From assembly GCA_021845665.1 (NCBI GenBank), contig JAJZVO010000044.1:1-35700 (forward strand): DNA of 35,700 nt, written 5' to 3'. The notes beneath the pieces are model-generated. The model saw nothing but the letters and a program-made list of their open reading frames with translations, did not search any database and was not told the DNA's origin. Made by a program: the position numbers and the translations under genes. The DNA comes from Bacteroidota bacterium (lineage in GTDB: Bacteria; Bacteroidota; Ignavibacteria; Kryptoniales; JAKASW01). Below are positions 16,218-23,625 of the stretch, one piece after another (the stretch's first letter is position 1; every line of letters starts with the position of its first letter).

Positions 16218-17854
16218 ACAACCTGCTTAATATAAAAACACCCGCTGAAGGCGAAGCCAAAGCTCTGAAAAGTGACTTTGGGCTGGACAGCCACGGCATC
16301 TTTGATCTGAGAATGTCGTATTGGAATCTACCCACGGAAGCTCTTTATGAGGAAATCGCTTTCAGGGGAGAGGGTCGGATAACCCGTCTCGGTCCAGTCG
16401 TCGCTTTCACGGGAAAGCACACCGCCCGCTCCGCAAGCGATAAATACATCGTCCGCGAACCGTCGACGGATGAACACATATGGTGGGGACAGTATAACAA
16501 GCCTTTCCCACCCGATAAATTCGACGGATTGTACAACCGCCTCCTCGGGTTCATGCAGGGACGCGACATGTTCGTCCAGGATTGCTACGTCGGTGCCGAC
16601 CCGCAGTACCGGATGCCGATTCGCGTCATCACGGAGAAAGCGTGGCATGCGATGTTTGCCCGCAACATGTTCATCCTCCCGCAGACCAATGAAGACTATC
16701 GCAGGCATGTGCCCGACTTCACGGTCATCGCCGTACCATCTTTCAAAGCGATTCCCCAGATCGATGGAACGGCAAGCGAGACTTTCATAATCCTCAACTT
16801 TGCCCGCCGAATTTGTATCATCGGCAACACCGCTTATGCCGGGGAAATAAAGAAATCTGTCTTCACGATAATGAACTACCTGATGCCGTTGCAAGGCGTG
16901 ATGTCGATGCATAGTTCGGCGAACATCGGCGACGACGGCAACAGTGCTGTGTTCTTCGGCCTCTCGGGCACCGGCAAAACTACTTTGTCCGCCGATCCCG
17001 GGCGAAGGCTCATCGGCGACGACGAGCACGGCTGGAGCGACGAAGGCGTCTTCAATTATGAGGGCGGATGCTACGCGAAAGTGATCCGGCTATCCGAATC
17101 GGCCGAGCCTGAGATCTACGCGACAACCAGAATGTTCGGCACAGTGCTGGAAAATGTCGTGTTCGATAATGTGACCCGAATGATCAATCTCGATGACGAG
17201 ACCGTCACGGAAAACACGCGCGCGTCTTATCCACTCGATTATATTGCAAATGCGGTCCCGGAAAAGAAGGGCGGACACCCGAAGAATATCATACTTCTTA
17301 CCTGCGACGCATCGGGAGTCATGCCCCCGATCTCAAAGCTGAGTCCCGAACAGGCCATTTACCAGTTTATCTCCGGCTACACTTCCAAGATCGCCGGGAC
17401 GGAAGTCGGCCTCGGGAAGGAGCCCGAGCTGACGTTCAGCACATGCTTCGGCGCACCTTTCATGGTACACCACCCCATGTTCTATGCGGACATATTGAGG
17501 CGGAAGGTCGTAAACCACCGCGTCAACTGCTGGCTCCTGAACACGGGTTGGATCGGCGGCGCGTTCGGCGTAGGTAAAAGGATCAGCATCGGCTATACCC
17601 GGACACTATTGAACGCGGCACTCGACGGCTCACTTCTGAAATCGAAGTTTGTCACAGATCCGGTCTTCGGTTTCCAGGTTCCCACGAGCTGCGAAGGCGT
17701 CCCTTCGAACGTACTCGACCCGGCCGGATCATGGCCGAGCGTGGACGAGTATATGAAGAAATATAAACAGCTGGCTTCACGCTTTGTCGAGAACTTCAGG
17801 AAGTTTGAACCGAATTGCCCGCCTGAGATCGTGGTTGCAGGTCCCAAAGTGTAA
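16214..17854 (+). CDS. pckA: Phosphoenolpyruvate carboxykinase (ATP)
   Basis: 546 residues from ATG 16214, which overlaps the aminotransferase stop by four bases. It converts oxaloacetate + ATP to PEP + CO2 + ADP in gluconeogenesis. Diagnostic motifs of the ATP-type enzyme are present: the P-loop GLSGTGKTTLSADP, the metal/kinase-2 segment RRLIGDDEHGWSDEGVFNYE, an Arg substrate site in GRITRLGPVVAFTGKHTARS, YTSKIAGTE with FSTCFGAPF, and HRVNCWLLNTGWIGG. Length is normal for the family and nothing looks damaged. Two hairpins follow the stop. Confidence 0.97.
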   Translation: MNNLLNIKTPAEGEAKALKSDFGLDSHGIFDLRMSYWNLPTEALYEEIAFRGEGRITRLGPVVAFTGKHTARSASDKYIVREPSTDEHIWWGQYNKPFPPDKFDGLYNRLLGFMQGRDMFVQDCYVGADPQYRMPIRVITEKAWHAMFARNMFILPQTNEDYRRHVPDFTVIAVPSFKAIPQIDGTASETFIILNFARRICIIGNTAYAGEIKKSVFTIMNYLMPLQGVMSMHSSANIGDDGNSAVFFGLSGTGKTTLSADPGRRLIGDDEHGWSDEGVFNYEGGCYAKVIRLSESAEPEIYATTRMFGTVLENVVFDNVTRMINLDDETVTENTRASYPLDYIANAVPEKKGGHPKNIILLTCDASGVMPPISKLSPEQAIYQFISGYTSKIAGTEVGLGKEPELTFSTCFGAPFMVHHPMFYADILRRKVVNHRVNCWLLNTGWIGGAFGVGKRISIGYTRTLLNAALDGSLLKSKFVTDPVFGFQVPTSCEGVPSNVLDPAGSWPSVDEYMKKYKQLASRFVENFRKFEPNCPPEIVVAGPKV

Positions 17855-17934
17855 CCCCTCGCAAGAATTTTGACAATCGTGACTTGGCAGGACGTAAGAA
17901 CCCACTGCCTGTGGTAGTTCACTGAAACTTGAAC

Positions 17935-17951
17935 GCAGGCTATTCGCCTGC
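17935..17951 (+). terminator. First hairpin after pckA
   Basis: GCAGGC-TATTC-GCCTGC, a perfect 6-base-pair stem with a 5-base loop, followed by TTCTGT. It is compact and GC-rich, typical of a terminator stem, with a weak U tract. Confidence 0.5.
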
Positions 17952-17981
17952 TTCTGTCGCACAGGGAAAGGCTTATTACCT

Positions 17982-18013
17982 AATTGACGGGGACCTTAAG
18001 GTCTCCGTCAATT
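17982..18013 (+). terminator. Second hairpin after pckA (32-base near-perfect palindrome)
   Basis: Arms 17982-17995 and 18000-18013 pair at all 14 positions, allowing one G-U wobble, around TTAA. The stem begins AATTGACGG and ends CCGTCAATT. It is followed by TCTGC rather than a T run. It could act as a strong RNA-end or terminator structure or, as DNA, a dimeric protein-binding site. Confidence 0.5.
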
Positions 18014-18251
18014 TCTGCAATTCCTGTAAAACAAATCCGTTAGTGGAACCTCTCTCCCCTCCGTTTGTAATCGGAAAGCCGTGTGCTTCAAATCGCAAAA
18101 TCACTCAAACATATTTTGCACAAATGAGTTTTCAGTTAATCTGAATAGCACGAAAGCCTTCTGGTCATTTCGCTTGTAGATCGATCAATTCTATCATTTA
18201 GAGGCTTTTCTTCGTTCTCATTGTCAATCTCGCATTCAGCAGCCTTCGAAT

Positions 18252-18280
18252 TTGCAACAGTCTCCTATTTTGCGTAAATT
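18252..18280 (+). promoter_or_regulatory. Putative promoter of the ffh operon
   Basis: TTGCAA (18252-18257), 17 bases, TAAATT (18275-18280), giving a predicted start about 22 bases before the ffh ATG. Each hexamer matches the sigma-70 consensus at 4 of 6 positions. Confidence 0.4.
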
Positions 18281-18308
18281 TTCAGGCAAAAATTGAACCT
18301 TTTGTCGC

Positions 18309-19637
18309 ATGTTTGAACAGATTTCAGAGAAATTCGAAGGTATTTTCCACCGGCTGAGTGGACAGGCGCGCATCTCAGAGGAGAATGTCTCAGATGCGGT
18401 GAAAGAAGTGCGTCGTGCACTTCTTGAGGGCGATGTCAATTACAAGGTCGCACGCCAGTTCACGGAAGAGGTCCAGAAGAAAGCCATCGGCAAAGATGTC
18501 GTAAAGAGTCTCAACCCCGGTCAGGTCTTTGTCAAGATTGTCTACGACGAACTGGTTCAGCTTCTGGGTGGTACGACAAGCGAACTCGAGCTAAGCCAGG
18601 ATATTCCATCGGTGATTATGATCGCCGGGTTGCAGGGCTCAGGTAAGACGACATTTGCCGCAAAGCTCGCCAACCATCTTAAGTCAAAGGGGAGATATCC
18701 TCTTCTCGTCGCATGCGACGTCCACAGACCCGCAGCCATCGACCAGCTCGAAACGCTCGGCCAACAAATTGGTGTCCCTGTGTTTCTCGAACGAGGTGCC
18801 TCTGCGGTCGACATTGCCTCGAAATCGATCGAGTATGCGAGAAAGAATGCCCGTGATATTGCTATCATCGATACCGCGGGCCGTCTGCACGTCGATGAGG
18901 AAATGATGGCGGAGGCCGAAAGTGTCCGCTCCGCCGTGAAGCCTCACCAGATACTCTTCGTCGTCGACTCGATGACCGGACAGGATGCTGTAAACACTGC
19001 GCAGGAATTCAACAAACGCCTCGATTTCAACGGGGTCGTTCTGACCAAACTCGACGGCGACGCGCGTGGTGGAGCCGCCCTTTCCATAAGATCGGTAGTT
19101 CAGAGGCCGATCAAGTTCGTGAGTCTCGGCGAAAAACTCGACCAGCTCGAGATTTTCCACCCGGACAGGATGGCTTCCCGGATACTCGGTATGGGCGATG
19201 TGGTCACCCTTGTCGAGAAGGTTCAGGAACAGGTCGATGAGAAGAAAGCTGAGAGGCTTGAACAGAAGCTGCGACGCAACGAGTTTACCCTCGAGGATTT
19301 TAGAGATCAGCTCAAGCAGATCAAGAAGATGGGACCGCTCCAGGATGTGCTCTCGATGATACCGGGAGTGTCAAGCGCGATGCGGAATGCAACCATCGAC
19401 GATAAGGCCCTGGTCAGGATCGAAGCGATCATCAACTCGATGACTATTTCCGAGAGAGACAAGCCGCATATCATAGATGGAAGGCGGAGAAAAAGAATTG
19501 CGGCTGGAAGCGGCACGTCGGTTCAGGAAATCAACAGGCTACTGAAGCAGTTCGCCGAAATGCAGAAGATGTTCAAGACCCTTTCCAAAGGAAAGCTCGG
19601 CCGGGCGGCTGCGTTGGCAAACATGCGTTTTCGATGA
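18309..19637 (+). CDS. ffh: Signal recognition particle GTPase Ffh
   Basis: 442 residues. Ffh binds signal sequences of nascent membrane proteins together with the SRP RNA and docks with FtsY. The N domain (about 1-85, MFEQISEKFEGIFHRLSG) is followed by the GTPase domain with G1 AGLQGSGKTTFAAKLA, ACDVHRPAAIDQLE, G3 DTAGRLHVDEEM, G4 TKLDGDARGGAALS and the closing loop FHPDRMASRILGMGDV. The methionine-rich M domain (about 310-440) contains SMTISERDKPHIIDGRRRKRIAAGSG, split here as the RNA-binding SMTISERD and RRRKRIAAGSG parts, with Met/Lys-rich helices at the end. Length and motifs are normal. First gene of the rpsP-khpA-rimM-trmD-rplS block. Confidence 0.97.
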   Translation: MFEQISEKFEGIFHRLSGQARISEENVSDAVKEVRRALLEGDVNYKVARQFTEEVQKKAIGKDVVKSLNPGQVFVKIVYDELVQLLGGTTSELELSQDIPSVIMIAGLQGSGKTTFAAKLANHLKSKGRYPLLVACDVHRPAAIDQLETLGQQIGVPVFLERGASAVDIASKSIEYARKNARDIAIIDTAGRLHVDEEMMAEAESVRSAVKPHQILFVVDSMTGQDAVNTAQEFNKRLDFNGVVLTKLDGDARGGAALSIRSVVQRPIKFVSLGEKLDQLEIFHPDRMASRILGMGDVVTLVEKVQEQVDEKKAERLEQKLRRNEFTLEDFRDQLKQIKKMGPLQDVLSMIPGVSSAMRNATIDDKALVRIEAIINSMTISERDKPHIIDGRRRKRIAAGSGTSVQEINRLLKQFAEMQKMFKTLSKGKLGRAAALANMRFR

Positions 19638-19723
19638 GCGCCGGTGTGGCGGTTAGTCCAGAGTATTACTCTGATCGCGGCGCATATGAATTTGATACAT
19701 TTTTGACGCTATTTAAAAAATCC

Positions 19724-19736
19724 GGAGGATAATTTG
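19724..19736 (+). promoter_or_regulatory. Ribosome binding site deciding a TTG start for rpsP
   Basis: GGAGG (19724-19728) sits five bases before TTG (19734-19736). The protein must begin here: S16 starts MAVRLRLRKTG and no ATG or GTG lies in frame nearby. Confidence 0.85.
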
Positions 19737-20186
19737 GCGGTAAGGTTAAGACTACGAAAGACAGGAAGAAAGAACCAACCATCTTACAAGGTGGTTGCTG
19801 CGGATTCGAGATTCCCGCGCGACGGTCGATTTCTGGAGACAGTTGGAACATATAATCCATTGAAGAACCCTGCTGAAATCAGGTTCGACGAGCAAAAAGC
19901 TTTCAAATGGTTGAAGCGCGGAGCGCTCCCGACCGATACTGTTCGTAGTCTGCTTCGTAAAACAGGTTTATGGTACAAGTGGTACCTGATGAAGAAAGGC
20001 TTGGACGAGTCTGCCGTCGCGCAGAAGTTGGCCGAATGGCAGGCGAGTCAGGAAGGCAAGCTCGCACGTGAGGCTGCTCGAAAGCAGCGCCGCAGGGCAT
20101 CCAGGAAGGCAAAGAAAGCAGCTCCGCCTGCAGCGGGAGCAGAAGCCGCCGCAGCGCCGCTACCGTCCGGCAATCCGCCCGCCTAG
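19734..20186 (+). CDS. rpsP: 30S ribosomal protein S16
   Basis: 150 residues, TTG start with a strong ribosome site. The conserved S16 core (AVRLRLRKTGRKNQPSYKVV, then DSRFPRDGRFLETVGTYNP and KWLKRGALPTDTVRSLL) fills the first 85 residues. The remainder is an Ala/Lys/Arg-rich tail (EAARKQRRRASRKAKKAAPP, then Ala/Pro). Classical S16 is about 80-90 residues; extended basic/Ala-rich tails are common in Bacteroidota and relatives. Structural protein of the small subunit, binding 16S rRNA. Separated by 96 bases from ffh and by 253 bases from khpA. Confidence 0.96.
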   Translation: MAVRLRLRKTGRKNQPSYKVVAADSRFPRDGRFLETVGTYNPLKNPAEIRFDEQKAFKWLKRGALPTDTVRSLLRKTGLWYKWYLMKKGLDESAVAQKLAEWQASQEGKLAREAARKQRRRASRKAKKAAPPAAGAEAAAAPLPSGNPPA

Positions 20187-20439
20187 GATCCGTCCTCTGA
20201 GCTTTGAGTTTAGTCGAGGCCAGTCGTCTCATGTCGGTTCGGAAAGCATCTCCGTCAAATGAGCCGATATGTCGCGCTGCCGGCGAAGCTTCAACTAATT
20301 CTCTCCCGCCTCTTTCGGGAGTGTAACTTAAGAGGTCCGTCCGCCATCGGCGTACGGGCAGTTATCAGGCTCATGTGAGACTCGTTTGCGGTTTCAGTCT
20401 CTTTGAGAACCGCCGACGAGGAGGAAAAGGAGGTCCGCA
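20187..20439 (+). other. Structured 253-base leader before khpA
   Basis: An unusually long gap inside a translation operon. It holds CTCCCG-7 bases-CGGGAG (20303-20321) and, just before the ribosome site, GCGGTT (20388-20393) pairing with AACCGC (20408-20413) around an inner CTC-TTT-GAG stem. The khpA ribosome site is doubled (GAGGAGGAAAAGGAGG). No reading frame with a plausible product was seen. It may be a regulatory leader, an RNA-processing region, or contain a second promoter. Confidence 0.4.
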
Positions 20440-20676
20440 ATGCATGACTTCGTTGATTATGTGGTTAGGAAACTGGTGGACAAACCTGATAGCGTTGAAT
20501 TGACCGAGGAGGAAAATGAGGCCAATAAGGTGGTCTTCGAACTCAAGGTCGATCCGGAGGATGTAGGCAAAGTGATCGGTCGAAAAGGAAGGACTGCCAA
20601 CGCCATCCGAACATTGCTGAGCGCCGTTGCCGCAAGAGAGGGTAAACGGGCGATTCTGGAGATCGTCGACAAGTAG
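20440..20676 (+). CDS. khpA: KH-domain RNA-binding protein KhpA
   Basis: 78 residues. A single type II KH domain with the GXXG loop in KVIGRKGRTANAIRTLLSA, preceded by the strand NKVVFELKVDPEDVG and followed by GKRAILEIVDK. KhpA (YlqC) is a small RNA chaperone, which in Gram-positives pairs with KhpB; its position between rpsP and rimM is the classical one. Strong doubled Shine-Dalgarno sequence and a foldable leader precede it, so translational control is plausible. Confidence 0.95.
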   Translation: MHDFVDYVVRKLVDKPDSVELTEEENEANKVVFELKVDPEDVGKVIGRKGRTANAIRTLLSAVAAREGKRAILEIVDK

Positions 20677-20722
20677 TTCCCCCTCGCAGAACTTAATCCT
20701 CAGGTTTGCTGCCCAGGTCCGC

Positions 20723-20752
20723 GGGAGGCCGAGTAGCCGGCTCCCTCACGGG
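20723..20752 (+). other. Hairpin(s) in the khpA-rimM gap
   Basis: GGGAG (20723-20727) pairs with CTCCC (20741-20745), with an inner CCG/CGG stem and one bulged G. The same CCC can instead pair with GGG at 20750-20752 (CCC-TCAC-GGG). These are mutually exclusive folds about 35 bases upstream of the rimM start. Confidence 0.35.
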
Positions 20753-20784
20753 AAAGGGATTGCTTGCCGTAAGAAAGCGTAAAC

Positions 20785-21330
20785 GTGGACGAACTGGTTC
20801 TAATAGGTGTGGCTAAAAAAGTGCGAGGGAATAAAGGCGACCTTAAGATCGAGGCCATGAGTGATTTTCCCGATAGATTTAACGGACTCCGCGAGGTCTT
20901 TGTCCGAAAGCCTGATTGCGGTGATGCAGTGAGAATGAAACTCGAAAAGAGTGAATTTGTGAAAAACTATGCTGTAATGAAATTGAAGGGCGTGGATTCT
21001 TACGACGATGCCGCCTCTTATCTTGGCTCGGAGATCCTTGTCCACGAGTCGGAGAGAGTTGCTCCACCCGAAGGGACATACTTTGTCGACTCACTTATTG
21101 GGATGAATGTGGTGAATACGGTCGGTGAAAAGCTCGGCAATGTCGTGAATGTATTGTCAAATTTGAAGCAGAGTATCCTTCTTATCAGCTCCGTCGATGG
21201 AAAAGAAATCAATATCCCATTTGTGGACGCATTCGTAAAGAAAGTCGACGAGACCTCGAAAGAAATCACGGTCGAACTGATCGATGGACTCATTGAAGAT
21301 TCGGACCGGAAGCGGGAGCGCATGCATTGA
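20785..21330 (+). CDS. rimM: Ribosome maturation factor RimM
   Basis: 181 residues, GTG start. RimM binds S19 and helps the 30S head mature. The N-terminal domain begins ELVLIGVAKKVRGNKGDLKI (typical G-V-x-K-x-x-G-x-x-G pattern); the C-terminal PRC-barrel has YFVDSLIGMNVVNTVGEKLG and INIPFVDAFVKKVD. Length is normal. The ribosome site is weak (AAGAAAG). Its stop overlaps the trmD start. Confidence 0.95.
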   Translation: MDELVLIGVAKKVRGNKGDLKIEAMSDFPDRFNGLREVFVRKPDCGDAVRMKLEKSEFVKNYAVMKLKGVDSYDDAASYLGSEILVHESERVAPPEGTYFVDSLIGMNVVNTVGEKLGNVVNVLSNLKQSILLISSVDGKEINIPFVDAFVKKVDETSKEITVELIDGLIEDSDRKRERMH

Positions 21331-22049
21331 GAATCGATATCATCACGGCCTTTCCTAAAATGTTTGAGAGCCCCCTCGGCGAGAGCATGCTGAAAAAGGC
21401 GCAGGAAAGGAATGTCGTGGATGTTGTCGTACATGATCTCAGGGACTTCGCTCACGATAAACACAAGACTGTCGACGATTCACCTTACGGCGGCGGAGCA
21501 GGGATGGTCCTTAAGCCGGAACCGGTTTTTGAAGCTGTCGAAAAATTGCTTTCGGAACGGGCTTACGACGATGTTATTCTCCTTGCCGCTGACGGCGATA
21601 CGTTCACTCAAAAAGCCGCGAACGATCTTTCATTAGAGAACAACCTTCTCTTCATTTGCGGCCACTACAAAGGAGTCGACGAGCGTATCAGGGAGGGCCT
21701 GATCACTCGCGAGATCTCAATAGGAGATTATGTCCTGACGGGAGGAGAAATCGCGGCCCTTACGGTCATAGATGCCGTCGTAAGACTTCTTCCCGGTGCT
21801 CTCGGAGACAGCGAGAGTGCGCTGAATGATTCGTTCCAGACCGGCCTTCTCGATTCGCCGCAGTACACGCGCCCGGCAGATTTCAGAGGAATGAAAGTGC
21901 CTGACGTCCTCCTCGCCGGTAATCACGAAGAGGTCAGGAAATGGCGCGAACAGAAGAGTCTCGAGAGAACATCGAGGCGCAGGCCCGATCTGTTGGGAAA
22001 ATATTATTCGGAGTCCGGCGCGGAAAAGGCGCAGGCCCAAAAGTTTTGA
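21327..22049 (+). CDS. trmD: tRNA (guanine37-N1)-methyltransferase
   Basis: 240 residues. The TTG start at 21327 overlaps the rimM TGA, so translation is coupled; the protein begins MRIDIITAFPKMFESPLGES. TrmD methylates G37 next to the anticodon and prevents +1 frameshifts. The trefoil-knot SAM site is visible in LLFICGHYKGVDERI and ISIGDYVLTGGEIAALTVID, and the substrate-binding C-terminal helices contain YTRPADFRGMKVPDVLLAGNH. Normal family length. Confidence 0.97.
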   Translation: MRIDIITAFPKMFESPLGESMLKKAQERNVVDVVVHDLRDFAHDKHKTVDDSPYGGGAGMVLKPEPVFEAVEKLLSERAYDDVILLAADGDTFTQKAANDLSLENNLLFICGHYKGVDERIREGLITREISIGDYVLTGGEIAALTVIDAVVRLLPGALGDSESALNDSFQTGLLDSPQYTRPADFRGMKVPDVLLAGNHEEVRKWREQKSLERTSRRRPDLLGKYYSESGAEKAQAQKF

Positions 22050-22067
22050 GAAAATGGAGAACTAAAA

Positions 22068-22406
22068 ATGAACAAAATCTCGTTGGTTGAAGCAGCCCAC
22101 ATTAAGACAGACCTACCGAATTTCAAGCCGGGTGATACCGTCAACGTTCATTTCCGCGTCGTTGAAGGTGACAAGGAACGCATTCAGGACTTTGAAGGCA
22201 TTGTCATCAGCCGCCGCGGCGCCGGTCTGAAAGAAACCTTCACGGTAAGGAAAATCTCGAACGGCGTCGGAGTGGAAAGAATCTTCCCGATACATTCACC
22301 ACGTATCGCAAAGATCGAGCTGGTCAGAGGCGGAAAAGTCAGACGCGCGAAGCTTTTCTATCTCAGGGATCTTGCCAGCAAAGCGGTCCGTCAGAAGACT
22401 ACCTAA
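22068..22406 (+). CDS. rplS: 50S ribosomal protein L19
   Basis: 112 residues. Conserved L19 segments: [52 protein letters not shown] and [13 protein letters not shown]. It sits at the subunit interface. ATG start with GGAG (in aaaatGGAGaac) upstream. It follows trmD by 18 bases, completing the conserved rpsP-rimM-trmD-rplS order. Confidence 0.97.
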   Translation: MNKISLVEAAHIKTDLPNFKPGDTVNVHFRVVEGDKERIQDFEGIVISRRGAGLKETFTVRKISNGVGVERIFPIHSPRIAKIELVRGGKVRRAKLFYLRDLASKAVRQKTT

Positions 22407-22497
22407 TAATTTTTATCAAGCTGGTCGCCACCGCTGCTGCCACCCGTTTCAAGGAGCGGGGAAGTGGGGCGCATCAGCCAGGAGAGACAGGAGAGAG

Positions 22498-23595
22498 ATG
22501 CTGGATCTGCAGGAAATCGACGCGTTCACCGGCTTAGAGGATGTTCGGCAGAAAGTAGTGTCAGGCGAGAGGTTGTCCCGTGAGGACGGAATCAGGCTTT
22601 ATAAGTCTAACAACCTTCTTGCCCTCGGGTACATGGCTAACTTGGTCCGCGAAAGACTGAACGGGTCGAGAACATATTTCGTCAAGAACTATTATCTGAA
22701 TTACTCCAATATTTGCGAGCTCGACTGCAAGTTCTGTTCGTTCTACCGCAAGGAAGGACAGGAAGGCGCATTCCTGATGAGCCTCGACGATATCTTCAAG
22801 ACCGTCGAGAGCGACAAGGATAACATCACGGAGATGCACATGGTCGGTGGGCTGCATAACAGTCTGCCTTATGAATATTACCTGAATCTTCTCCGCGGGA
22901 TAAAGAAGATAGATCCCAGAATCCACATCAAGGCATTCACGGCTGTCGAAATAGACTTCTTCGCCAGGCTATATGGACTTTCGGTCGAAAAAGTCCTGCT
23001 CGATCTTAAGGACGCAGGACTGGACGCGATGCCGGGAGGCGGCGCGGAAATATTCAGCGACCGTGTCCGCGCAAAAATGTTTGCCGACAAGATCGGCGCG
23101 GATCAGTGGATCGGCGTGATAAAGACCGCCCATAGACTCGGGATCCCTTCGAATGCCACCATGCTGTACGGACATATGGAGACTATCGAAGAAAGAGTGG
23201 ACCATCTTATTCGTCTTCGTGAAGTTCAGGACGAAACAAAAGGCTTTTTCGCATTCATCCCGCTCGCCTATCACCCTCACATTGAAGATTCCACGCAGTG
23301 GGCTACAGGCGTCGATAACCTGAAAAGTATTGCCGTCAGCAGGCTCATGCTGGATAATTTCCCGCATATCAAGGCGTACTGGATCTCCATGGGGCCGAAA
23401 GTAGCACAGATAAGTCTCGGCTTCGGCGCCGATGATCTGGATGGCACAGTACGTGACGAGCGCGTCTTCAGGATGGCGGGCGCATCCACTGAGACCGCCC
23501 TCACGAAGCGGCAGCTTGTGAAACTCATCAAAGATGCAGGAAGAATCCCGATCGAGCGCGACGCCCTGTACAATACACTAGAAAGCTTTGCCTGA
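22498..23595 (+). CDS. mqnE: Aminofutalosine synthase, radical SAM
   Basis: 365 residues from ATG 22498, preceded by CAGGAGAGACAGGAGAGAG. The frame is open upstream into rplS but the ribosome site fixes the start. MqnE joins the enolpyruvyl benzoate made by MqnA to SAM-derived adenosine, giving aminofutalosine in the alternative menaquinone pathway. The radical-SAM cluster motif is CELDCKFCSFYRKEG (C-x3-C-x2-C) at about residue 72. Family-specific stretches include MHMVGGLHNSLPYEYYLNLL, IKAFTAVEI, GLDAMPGGGAEIF and FIPLAYHP. MqnC, the related cyclase, has a different profile, but the MqnE/MqnC distinction is from reading only. Paired with mqnA downstream. Confidence 0.9.
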   Translation: MLDLQEIDAFTGLEDVRQKVVSGERLSREDGIRLYKSNNLLALGYMANLVRERLNGSRTYFVKNYYLNYSNICELDCKFCSFYRKEGQEGAFLMSLDDIFKTVESDKDNITEMHMVGGLHNSLPYEYYLNLLRGIKKIDPRIHIKAFTAVEIDFFARLYGLSVEKVLLDLKDAGLDAMPGGGAEIFSDRVRAKMFADKIGADQWIGVIKTAHRLGIPSNATMLYGHMETIEERVDHLIRLREVQDETKGFFAFIPLAYHPHIEDSTQWATGVDNLKSIAVSRLMLDNFPHIKAYWISMGPKVAQISLGFGADDLDGTVRDERVFRMAGASTETALTKRQLVKLIKDAGRIPIERDALYNTLESFA

Positions 23596-23625
23596 GCCAC
23601 AAGCCGGGTAAATGAAAGTGAAGAA

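Larger units (their letters stand above)
17855..18308. other. 454-base intergenic region pckA-ffh
   Basis: Two hairpins after pckA are listed separately, as is a promoter-like pair before ffh. The stretch 18014-18251 is AT-richer than its neighbours and shows no gene, tRNA or recognisable RNA; the SRP 4.5S RNA signature was looked for next to ffh and not found. A 71-codon frame at 17929-18144 runs straight through both hairpins and has no family resemblance. Confidence 0.5.

Noticed and set aside
17929-18144. 71-codon frame in the pckA-ffh gap
   Set aside because: It passes through both hairpins, has no family features and no good ribosome site.
18014-18308. Possible 4.5S/SRP RNA or 6S RNA next to ffh
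   Set aside because: The conserved SRP RNA tetraloop and symmetric loop motifs are not seen.
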